Assembly: GCF_023101765.2 (NCBI RefSeq)
Contig: NC_064225.1
Span: 8,234,001-8,298,000 of the forward strand
Length of the DNA stretch: 64,000 nt
DNA from: Spodoptera frugiperda
Lineage: Eukaryota > Arthropoda > Insecta > Lepidoptera > Noctuidae
Reading direction: 5' to 3'
A program made the translations under genes and the position numbers. Of the stretch, positions 21,401-30,113 are shown one piece after another (the first letter of the stretch is position 1; the number at the start of each line of letters is the position of its first letter). The notes beneath the pieces were generated by a model, which was not told where the DNA came from, searched no databases, and saw nothing but the letters and a program-made list of their open reading frames with translations.

Positions 21401-22200
21401 CCCTATGCGCCGTAACAAGGTGCGGCTGACAGATGCCTGTATGACGTTGACGTCTCTCTTTAGGGATGGACATTAGAAAAATCTTTTTTTATCGCTATCG
21501 ATACTCGCAGCATACATTTAATTCTCTTTATTTTTTTTATTAAATGTGTGTGTTATTTAGTTGTGCAGTGTAACTACGTGTATATACTTGTCAAAATAAA
21601 TATTTTATGACCGACCCTGAGGTGTTTCAGAGTTTCAGTTTTACAGAACCGTGAAGAATATAAGTGTATATTAGTTTGTATATGTTACTAAAGCAACCAC
21701 GATCTTTCAGATTAAGTACCACCACGCAAGATAATGCGATAAAAGGCGCCGGAAAAGTCTACTACATATTTATGCTCAGATAAAGTCACTGTGGTTCGGG
21801 CAGAGAGAGCCGCGTCTACAGTAGATTTACCCACATAATTAAAGGTTTTTTAAGAGTGATAATTGAACGACGCACGATTTTCGTTTTTTATTCTAAAAAA
21901 ACATCGACTACCTATCCATCGTAGCAGTACATCCCATCACTAAACACAACTATGGATTTACGTTATACGCATAACACTTTACTTTATTTTTCATTTCATT
22001 AGATTTTATTTAAAGACTGGAACATTCCGGTTGGTTTTAATTTAATTAAGTACACTTCCGAATGATTTAACATAATACGAATGTGATACAGCTTATATAG
22101 TAAGGCATAATTTTTAAATCGCAGCAACTTTCAAGAGTAATACGAAACGTTACTGATTTGGGTTGTATCTGTCAGCCGCACCTTGTTACGGCGCATAAGG
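21401..22200. mobile_element. 800-bp TIR element, TA/TATA target
   Basis: The left end CCCTATGCGCCGTAACAAGG continues into TGCGGCTGACAGAT. The right end is its reverse complement with one change (CCTTATGCGCC). The inverted repeat is about 34 bp inside matching TATA flanks (21397-21400 and 22201-22204). The interior is AT-rich with no transposase ORF, so it is non-autonomous. The target site and ends suggest a Tc1/mariner-type element, and the assignment is tentative. It lies between the convergent 3' ends of ETFBKMT and the LHFPL gene. Confidence 0.8.
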
Positions 22201-22681
22201 TATAGTTTATATTTCAATCAGTAAGTCTCAATTGCAATATAGGGTTAAAAATAATAACACAATATCTAAGAAATTATTTAATTACCAAAATAATAACAAC
22301 ATTAAGTACTTTTCGCTTTCTACAAGGCACATATTCATAAGTCGTTGTAAATTCGTTGATGTCTCGAGGTACAACAGTTTACCTATAACAATCTAATTAT
22401 GATAAACGTTTGTTTATTAGAAAACTAAGGCAGTTACGTCACTACTACCGGACGGGAACACTTAACTATTGTACAGATCATACAAAAATATATTTAAGTA
22501 CAAAATCATTAAAGATATTTACACTTCTACACAATTATCTTACACAATAAAATCCTTAAATCTAAAATTTGTATTTTAGAAATAATTTAAAAATAACGCC
22601 ATCTTGCGGCGAGTAGTGGTACTTTTTAGTGAGTATCTGCGCCACAGATTGAAGCGAGATACGATTGCTTTGTAACAGAAT

Positions 22682-22875
22682 TTAAAGTTGATAATTATGC
22701 ATAGTGTTAGCATAGATGCCGTGTTTCGATCTTGCAGTTCTGCCGGAGTAGTGTGAGTAGGTATCCATGTCCATGGTGGCGTGGGGGTGCATTATTAGAA
22801 CTGGTTGTAGCGCCAACGACTTCCTTGAGCCGGAGACAGATGTCGCGTCAGTCACGTACCCGTTGTTCACCTCAC
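22682..22875 (-). CDS. LHFPL-family tetraspan protein, last coding exon
   Basis: The acceptor CTTCTTACAG on the minus strand leads into GEVNNGYVTDATSVSGSRKS, LALQPVLIMHPHATMDMD, TYSHYSGRTARSKHGIYANT, MHNYQL and TAA at 22684-22682. It joins in phase (G|GT) to the exon at 28256-28402. This is the cytosolic C-terminal tail after the fourth membrane helix. SGSRKS(L)xLQPV and the terminal TMHN(Y/F)QL are features I associate with the insect LHFPL tail. The gene is convergent with ETFBKMT, about 2.1 kb apart. Confidence 0.9.
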
Positions 22876-23398
22876 CTGTAAGAAGACAACGCCGCGGTGA
22901 GTCAATTGATACGCAAACGGCACAAAAGAAAGTGTTTCGTACGTATTTGGTAATACTGGCTGGTCACGACTAACTAGTAACTACGGTAAAATGTGTTGAT
23001 GTTAGCTTGGCATCGTGATCGGCAAACGAATCGTAAACTTCGTTAAATACCACAGAATGTAATTATGTACCTATATCTACGAATACCTACCTACATATTT
23101 ATAGATAGATGAGTACATAAACCTGTTTGCCGTGAATTAATTCAAATTATTAAACTTATTTTGTGATTAGCTTTGTTTAAAATTCAATTTATAGTTTGTG
23201 ATCTATGGAAATTATTTTAATGAAAAACAACTCAAATATCCGATAGGGAAAATGGTAAAAGACAAACTGTAGAGCCCGCTAATAACTTGTTACAAATTAA
23301 ATGGGTAACAAGTTAAGGTAATAAATTGAATGAGGAGTTTAAGATAGGATGAGGTTCGATAGGAGACAATGGGAGAAGACAGTGCTGTACCAACGCCA

Positions 23399-23509
23399 AC
23401 TATTATTAGAACTTATGACGGGATATTTACCATGTTTATTCATTTTGGTGAGTTTCCGAGTGAAATGAATAAACATGGTAAATATCCCGTCATAAGTTCT
23501 AATAATAGT
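23399..23509. repeat. Perfect 47-bp inverted repeat (hairpin)
   Basis: The arm 23399-23445 is the exact reverse complement of 23463-23509, with a 17-base spacer (TGGTGAGTTTCCGAGTG). The arm contains TTAGAACTTATGACGGGATA and TTTACCATGTTTATTC. A non-palindromic relative of the arm is at 40078-40197. The two opposite reading frames over it are by-products of the symmetry. It lies in the last LHFPL intron. Confidence 0.95.
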
Positions 23510-23850
23510 GTTAGTGACCATGTCAGTTTAAAAACTTACAACCCCAAGTAGCTTGCGATAAGGACAGAAATAAGTTAAGATTGATTTAAGTCCTAATGTC
23601 TAAGTATTGCTTAGTGACAAGTAAGTTCTTAGCATACCTACTTAGTAGTAATTGTGCATATTCGTTTAGTTTACCGTGAACCGTGAGGTAACTGTGTCGA
23701 GACGGAGAGGTGATAGCATATTCATGAGCTCTGCCGGTGTATGCGACACACATTATCTTAGGTATGCGTACAAAAGCGTCTACTATATGTACAGAACTGA
23801 CTAAATCCTCTTTTTTTTAATTTAATTTTCAGCTTAATTCTAACTATAAT

Positions 23851-24177
23851 ATGGTTGAAAATTTATTGACACGTGTAGTTGCAGCTGATTGGCAACTAAA
23901 TCTTTTACATTTTCAACTTTATTCCAAAAGGCGAAGAATGAAAATGTATTTAAAATATTTGCCTAAAAATAAAAATTCATCGTTAGATTACCAGCTTTAT
24001 TGTACGGTATTAAGGTTGAAAATATTGTCTTATTTGGAGACTAGAGAGATTTCTGTGTGTCGACTTCGTTCCGTGTTTGGCATAAATCTACATAAGTACG
24101 TAGTTCTAAACTATTCTAAAGGTATTATTGTCAAGGTTTATGAGGTTTTACAAAAAATAATTCTTCCTAAAACATAA
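23851..24177 (+). CDS. Orphan ORF, hypothetical, 108 residues
   Basis: Encodes a basic, leucine/tyrosine-rich protein beginning MVENLLTRVVAADWQLNLLH, with RRRMKMYLKYLPKNKNSS and SYLETREISVCRLRSVFGI further on. No signal peptide, membrane segment or known domain is recognised. A pyrimidine-rich TTTAATTTTCAG ends at 23832, 19 bases before the ATG, and AATAAA follows the stop at 24185-24190. It could therefore be a terminal exon or a tiny gene. It lies inside the last intron of the LHFPL gene on the opposite strand. It may equally be a chance ORF or a mobile-element scrap in AT-rich DNA. I do not assign a function. Confidence 0.25.
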   Translation: MVENLLTRVVAADWQLNLLHFQLYSKRRRMKMYLKYLPKNKNSSLDYQLYCTVLRLKILSYLETREISVCRLRSVFGINLHKYVVLNYSKGIIVKVYEVLQKIILPKT

Positions 24178-24219
24178 AAATCATAATAAAATTACTTTTA
24201 ACTGTGTTCTATGATAAAC

Positions 24220-24353
24220 CAGTACCCTTAGTACGAGTTTGCTTTAGCTCGAGCTCTGATTGGCCGACACGAATGAACCAACCAATCAGAACGCCGAACG
24301 CGCTCTCGTTTCGATCTCGTTAAACGTAAATGAAACTCGTACTAAGGGTACTG
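24220..24353. mobile_element. 134-bp MITE with 21-bp perfect TIRs
   Basis: CAGTACCCTTAGTACGAGTT plus T opens the element, and its exact reverse complement closes it. AAC is found on both sides (24217-24219 and 24354-24356). CAGTA ends with a 3-bp duplication fit a CACTA/EnSpm-like origin, but this is only inference. The interior has CGATT-free AT/GC-mixed sequence with inverted CCAAT motifs (TGATTGGCC and ACCAATCAGA) and no ORF. Confidence 0.85.
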
Positions 24354-24986
24354 AACCTTGAAAATTGCGCTCTCTAAACAATCTCACCTGCTAAAAGATT
24401 ATGGAAAAATCCTCATACGTAGAGGAGACCCATAGTTTATAGGTCGGAATATCATGTCGATGTTATTATTGAAAAATAACGTTAAGCACAAAATAAGCTT
24501 TATTTTAAAGGCAAGACTGAGACTGAGACAGTTCTCACTCGCCCACTTGTAAGTATATTTGCCCTTGAATACACTACGACTATTAAATTCCTATTCAAAT
24601 ATCAATCCGCTGATCCGATGACATTTATCTACAATCAAAGGTTGTTTCGTTTGTAAAACAGACTCTGTTGAGGTTTTACTTGTGTAGTTGTGTCTTAATA
24701 TCAGAGGAATCTTGTCAATCAGTTAACGTAGATACACGTACCTACGTTTTCACTAAAAAGTTTGTCAAGAAAATAGTTAAACCGATTTCGCTCGTCATTA
24801 TACCTAAATTAAAGAAAATGTTTATTTGAACAAAACGCCAAAAAATGTCTCGCTGGTTAGTTTTCACTAAGATATGATATGAGGCATGATTGGGTGGGTA
24901 ATTAACTTCCTTCAAGGCGTCTATGTCTTTACCTCTTTGGTCATGCGTAAAGAAAATTAACAGTTATTTGGAAAGAACACGGCGTT

Positions 24987-25850
24987 CCAAAGGCGGCAAT
25001 TTAAATTTAGAAAGAGCAAAAGATATATTTCTGGCCTTGTCATTTTCTGTCTGACGTCACCGACATGTCATTTGTTTTAATTCTGATTTGTTCTAGAGGC
25101 GGCAATAATTTGAATTTAGAAAGAGCACACGATATATTTCTGGCCTTTTCATTTTGGGTCTGACGTCATTGATATGTCATTTGTTTTTATTTTGATTTGT
25201 TCTAAAGGCAGCAATAATTTGAATTTAGAAAGAGCACACGATATATTTCTGGCCTTTTCATTTTGGGTTTGACGTCATTGATACGTCATTTGTTTTAATT
25301 CTGATTTGTTCTAGAGGCGGCAATAATTTGAATTTAGAAAGAGCACACGTTATATTTCTGGCCTTGTCATTTTGTGTCTGACGTCACTGATATGTCATTT
25401 GTTTTTATTTTTATTTCTTCTAGAGGCGGCAATAACTTGGATTTAGAAAGAGCATACGATATATATCTGGCCTCGTCATTTTGGGTCTGACGTCATTGAT
25501 ACGTCATTTGTTTTAATTCTGATTTGTTCTAGAGGCGGCAATAATTTGAATTTAGAAAGAGCACACGATATATTTCTGGCCTCGTCATTTTCGGCCTGAC
25601 GTCACTGATATGTCATTTGTTTTTATTTTTATTTCTTCCAGAGGCGGCAATAATTTTGATTTAAAAAGAGAACACGATATATTTCTGGCCTTGTCATTTC
25701 GGGCATGACGTCACTGACATGTTATTTGTTTTTTTTTTGATTTGTTCTAGAGGCGGCAATAATTTGGATTTAGAAAGAGCACACGATATATTTCTGGCCT
25801 CGTCATTTTCGGCATGACGTCACTAACATGTCATTTGTTTTTTCTCTTGT
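24987..25850. repeat. 109-bp tandem array with TGACGTCA in each unit
   Basis: Eight units with an exact period. TGACGTCA starts at 25052, 25161, 25270, 25379, 25488, 25597, 25706 and 25815. Each unit runs AGAGGCGGCAATAATTTG, AATTTAGAAAGAGCACACGA, TATATTTCTGGCC, TCATTTTGGGTCTGACGTCA, TGATATGTCATTTGTTTT. Units differ by scattered substitutions while the octamer is invariant. It lies in the last LHFPL intron. A related 74/75-bp array is at 34843-35664. Confidence 0.95.
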
Positions 25851-27237
25851 ACTATTGAAAATATTGGAAAGCAATCTCTGCGAACTTATAGACCGGCAAA
25901 TATTGCTCGGTACTGCCAAGTCAAATAATTTTGCTATACCATAGTAGCATGCATTTTTTTCGCTCATTTTTCGAGGAAGGTACCTACCTATTGCTATCTA
26001 TTCTCATCCAGTTCGGCACAAAAATATATATACAAAATATCATTTCTGTACATTTAAATACAAAAATCAATTTTAAATTCCTAACTTACACCAGCTTTAT
26101 ACCAAATTGTAATCACAAAGACATAACCACAGAAAGAGAATACCACGATTTTTTTAAAACTTAAAAACTATTTAATACTTAGTATTTATAGTTTTTTTAC
26201 GCATGCGTAAGAACCCAAACTTTCCCCTATCTACTACAATTCCCACAGTTTCGGTATCACAGCACCAGTAGCTATGTACCCAGTAGTAATGCGCGGAGTT
26301 TTTCCTATTGTTTACACATAATGATATCTCCGAATTCATGCACTTTCACTCGCATTCACTCTCTACTCAATGTATTCTATCTAATTAGGCTTGTGTGTGT
26401 GTGTGCGTAATGCGTATTGTGTCATGGTGATAGTAAATGCTTTAACTGTTTTAAGTAGTCTGTTTTTTTTAAACAATGATAGCAAGAAAGTACACGAGCT
26501 ACCTGATGGTAAGTGGTTACCGTGGCCTATGAACGCTTGCAAAACATGGGCCCTTAATAAACCTATTTACTCCCTTCTTGAAGTAGGTACCCCATATTTC
26601 TTACGGAAACAAATACTTTCGAAGATAAATTGATTTGAAATATCCTGGGACGACACTGCTAGATACGTTTTATATGTAGAAATTACGTATTTCCTCCCTC
26701 TCCTTAACTTTGATTCGTTTTATCTTAGTATTGTTATCTTATAGGACTATATTAATATTTTTTCATTACCTAAACGACGGACTAAACAAATAATTTTCAC
26801 ACCCGTCATCATCCCTATTGGATCAGTAAGATGCGAAAGATTTTGAAGATACAATACATGTTCGTTAATTGAATATTATTTCACTCATAACCTCACATAG
26901 CTCGCCTACCAGTTTTCCATTAGGTACATATACGCATCCCTAGTAGCACAGTAACACATAAACGCTCGCTCCGTGCTGTGGTTAACAGGGTGGAAACATG
27001 TAGGTACTAGGTACATAATATAATACCGAGTGCGTTGCGCAATTGTGTACTAGACATACTAGATATACTAGATAGACATACGAGCTAGTGTTCTTGTGTT
27101 GTGTAGTGTGTCTTTCAAGACGCTTTGTTTTATGTACTAAACGGCTTTTGAGAGTTTAACCTTCTTTCATAGTCTTACAATGAAACTGGTCTTCTTTATA
27201 CTGATCGTGTTTTGTTACGTCGTGTTAGTTTGTCTTA
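25851..27237. other. Intron sequence of LHFPL gene
   Basis: No exon recognised. It contains a short TG microsatellite (26392-26405) and the recurrent CGTCATCATCCCTATTG motif at 26804-26820. Confidence 0.4.
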
Positions 27238-27902
27238 GGGTAGGTTCAGATGACAAGCGCTCAGCGCGCGTTGAACGCGCGTTGAATTTTTGTATAGTGT
27301 TCACATGGTGCGCGCTTGTCAGGCGTTAAACGCGCGTTGTTGCGGCCAGTTTGAGTTCTACATTTGTCGAAGATGGACGTAGAAACAGTTTTATCGGTGA
27401 TTTTATACAGACGGCAGAAACGACACAACAGAAGACGGAGATATTGGGTTCACCCAATTTTGTCAACCAGGCTGACTGAAAGCCAGTACATTATTTTATA
27501 TCCTAAGTTAAGGCAATTTGAGCCCAAATTCTTTAACTACTTCAGAATGTCCATCAAGTCATTTGATGACTTACTGACTCTCATAAACGATGAACTCGTA
27601 GCAGTATAATTCCGTATTAAAAGCTTCGGTTTCCATTTCGGACGATTTTCGGACGAACTTGACGAACCCTAAAATACGTCTATCCGCGTCGAAAGCGCGC
27701 GCTCAACTGAACGGAAACATAGAAAACCAATGATCTCAAAGCGGCGTTGACGCGCGCTGACAACAGTCGAGCGCTAGCGCAGCGTTGAACGCGCGCGTTA
27801 CTAAAACGCGCGTTAGCATGTGTACGGCCTGAATAAAATGTATGTAGTTGTAAACGCGCGTTATCAAAACGCGCGTTGAGCGCTTGTCATCTGAACCTAC
27901 CC
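27238..27902. mobile_element. PIF/Harbinger-derived element with TTA target duplication
   Basis: The 665-bp element opens with GGGTAGGTTCAGATGACAAG, continuing CGCTCAGCGCGCGTT, and closes with its reverse complement. The two ends differ only at scattered positions across about 35 bp. TTA is duplicated on both sides (27235-27237 and 27903-27905), the standard PIF/Harbinger target. Both subterminal regions carry repeated ACGCGCGT palindromes. The interior retains a transposase N-terminus (27364-27609), so it is an internally deleted descendant. It lies in the last LHFPL intron. Confidence 0.9.
27364..27609 (+). pseudogene. Harbinger transposase N-terminal fragment
   Basis: 81 residues beginning MDVETVLSVILYRRQKRHNR, then RRRYWVHPILSTRLTESQY and a segment with FFNYFRMSIKSFDDLL. 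R(R/W)(Y/W)WVHP.L..R and the F.N(Y/F)(F/L)RMS...FD.LL block are the N-terminal hallmarks of HARBI1-like/PIF transposases. The DDE nuclease domain is absent. The reading stops at 27609, after which the sequence runs towards the subterminal repeats. It is a truncated, non-functional enzyme. Confidence 0.85.
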
Positions 27903-28255
27903 TTAAGCTTTATGCTTGGTGACTTTCAATCTCACTGATTTTTGCCAATTAATATACATACAATCACAATCATTAGATATTAATATACTCGTACAATCAC
28001 AATCCAAAATCTCTGGATTAAAATCTGTCTCACGAAAGTTATAATAAAATTTTTGGATTAGGATCGATTTTTGACATTTATTTAGTTGCATGGAGTTTCT
28101 GTCTAGTGTATTAAACGGAATTCTGATTCCCACGATCATTTATTATTAAAATCCATTGCATAAAAGATACGTATTGAATGCCTTACCACCTAGAAGACGT
28201 CAGACAACAGAAGCCTTAACTACATGGTAAAAATCAGAAGTAAGATTGTAATTAC

Positions 28256-28402
28256 CTTTGTACAGCGAAGGTGGCGGGTACCCGCTGTCTGGCTGCAGCC
28301 GCACGTGCCTGGTCGCCAGGATGAACGCCAGGGCAGACAGCACGATGCCGTCCAGGCACCCGATCACTGCCAGCAGGTACGCCCAGCGAATGTGACATCG
28401 AC
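28256..28402 (-). CDS. LHFPL-family protein, exon with fourth membrane helix
   Basis: Minus-strand TTGTTTCAG acceptor and GTAATT donor. The 147-bp GC-rich exon encodes RCHIRWAYLLAVIGCLDGIV, LSALAFILATRHVRLQPDSG and YPPPSLYK. (R/S)C.I.WAY...VIG.LD...L..LAF.L is the fourth transmembrane segment of LHFPL proteins, with the conserved cysteine just before it closing the second extracellular loop. The exon is in phase with 35700-35798 and 22682-22875. LHFPL proteins are four-pass plasma-membrane proteins related to claudin-like tetraspans. The specific substrate or partner here is unknown. Confidence 0.93.
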
Positions 28403-28516
28403 CTGAAACAATAATATGGTTTTAGTATGTCTTTGAGAAAAAATCCAACCTTTATCTGTTTGCGGGTGGTAAAAATAAAAAGCTTGTCTTTAACTATACA
28501 ATAAAGTTAATACTTT

Positions 28517-28656
28517 ACTGCCTCATTGGTCGAGTGGTCGCAAGTGTGATCGACAAGGGGTCTTGGTTTCGATTCCCCGGTCGGAAAAAGTATATTTTTT
28601 TCGGTTTCTCGAAATATTTTTCAGTAGTAGAACGTAGTCTGGAATTGTGCCGAAAA
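28517..28656 (+). repeat. Family T SINE, 5' part
   Basis: Runs ACTGCCTCATTGGTCGAGTG, GTCGCAAGTGTGATCGACAA, GGGGTCTTGG, TTTCGATTCCCCGGTCGG and on to GTCTGGAATTGTGCCG. The A-box-like TGGTCGAGTGG and B-box-like GGTTTCGATTCC are tRNA-derived, but no acceptor stem closes. Confidence 0.75.
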
Positions 28657-29205
28657 CCTAATCCTCCGGAGTTTCATTTGAAATATATTGGGTCCCCAAC
28701 ACGGTGCATCTTAAATTTCTTACAAACTGTCATATTCTCACAGACTCAAATCCAATTTCTAGATTAATATATATTTTAACTTAAACCTAATTAATAAAAA
28801 ATAAAAAAATTCAAGGCAACCAATTAATATCAGAGAATATTACAAACGCGAATCAAGTGATCTGCTAAACTTTATTTGATAGTACAAATAGTACAATGAA
28901 CGATCGAAGGTCGGTTACTATCTAAATCATCTCCTGACATTTATATACAGAATACAGATTAAATATTAATATGTTTAGTATCGGAGTGCAATGGTTATGC
29001 AATTAGGTCGTGCCTACAGCCTAAGACCTGCCTGCTTAATTCATTTCCAATGATAACCTGCATAGATTAAAGTTTTTAAATCGATTTATAGTCTGCCTAT
29101 TCTATGTTTTGAAATCTATGTTTATGGATATTATGGAAGATTCAAAATCAAATTCAAATTCTTTATTTGCAGATTATGGGTGAGCTAAGAAGATGTTCTA
29201 AAAAT

Positions 29206-29275
29206 AAAATTATAAATCGCCATAATCATGCTTACGCTGCATAGCGTAAGCATGATTATGGCGATTTATAATTTT
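29206..29275. repeat. Perfect 33-bp hairpin with 4-base loop
   Basis: The arm 29206-29238 is exactly complementary to 29243-29275, around GCAT. The arm carries AAATCGCCATAATCATGCTT. It lies just after a CAAATTCAAATTCTTTATTT stretch typical of a LINE 3' tail. The perfect match over 66 bases with so short a loop implies a recent or actively corrected palindrome. Confidence 0.95.
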
Positions 29276-29474
29276 TATGCAAATTAGATATAGACGAATT
29301 AAAACAGTATCATGCAAACATATCAAGAAAAAAAATAGTCCATACAATTACGAGAAATGTCAAACTTACAATAATAACATTCATTATTAGGTACATTCAG
29401 TTATTAATTTAATTCAAAAAGTCTGGATTTTTGTGTGTTATTTTAATTATTTATCTATTACAACAATAACAAAG

Positions 29475-29785
29475 TGTAATGGATGTACAAAAGTTTAATA
29501 TATTATAATTACACAGTTAGCGACAATCACAATTAGGTAACACACAGACAGCAGTAATATAGTTCAAACAATAATCTAGGATCTAGGTACAAGGTAGGAC
29601 GCCGCGCGACGCAGTCGCGCGCGTATGTGCTTTCACTACGGGCGTGTAGGGCCGACTGGCGACGTGAGGAGCGGTGGGAACGCCGCGGCTTGCGTTAGCG
29701 CGCGAAGCGCGTAACCGACGCGTCGGATGATATTCTCGTTATAACACAGCACGTAAACGACGCGACGGATGATATTCTCGCTACA
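29475..29785 (-). repeat. Gypsy 3' LTR
   Basis: 311 bp. On the minus strand it starts TGTAGCGAGAATATCATCCG and ends ATTACA. It carries a 7-bp duplication (CTAGGAT) absent from the other LTR. It is GC-rich in the middle, unlike the surrounding genome. A purine run, AGAGGGGGAG, stands two bases outside it at about 29788-29797 and is the polypurine tract that primes plus-strand synthesis. Confidence 0.95.
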
Positions 29786-29795
29786 CACTCCCCCT

Positions 29796-30113
29796 CTAGT
29801 TCGGACATAGCGCCCTCGCGTTCGGACTAGCATCGAATTTACGGGGTCGACCACGCTTGCGCTTCTCACGAACCGGAGACACGATGTCGCCGACGAATGG
29901 CGTTAAGTGTGACACATGGTACCGTCCAATGTGTTCAGCTCGCGTAAGTCCCTCGATAACATAAGTGGTGGGACTTACCACTTCCCGAATACGATACGGG
30001 CCGTCTCTCCTAGGGATGAACTTCGCGGTTTGTCCACGGCCTGCGTCGTTCATACTCTGCGTCTTTAGGAGGACAAGGTCACCTACCTTATAATCCGGAG
30101 GCGTACGTCTACC
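29796..30113 (-). pseudogene. Integrase C-terminus (GPY/F module) cut off by stop
   Basis: The frame of the main polyprotein continues directly after the TAA at 30114-30116, with no frameshift. It includes YKVGDLVLLKT and RRDGPYRIREVV. V.L......GPY.I is the GPY/F module at the end of many Ty3/Gypsy integrases. It continues with IGRYHVSHLTPFV and a basic REKRKRGRPRKF tail, and ends at 29796. It belongs to integrase but would be translated only by readthrough. The stop is most simply a point mutation. A regulated readthrough is the less likely alternative. Confidence 0.88.

Noticed and set aside
23339..23551. Two opposite ORFs with the same peptide
   Set aside because: A consequence of the perfect palindrome at 23399-23509.
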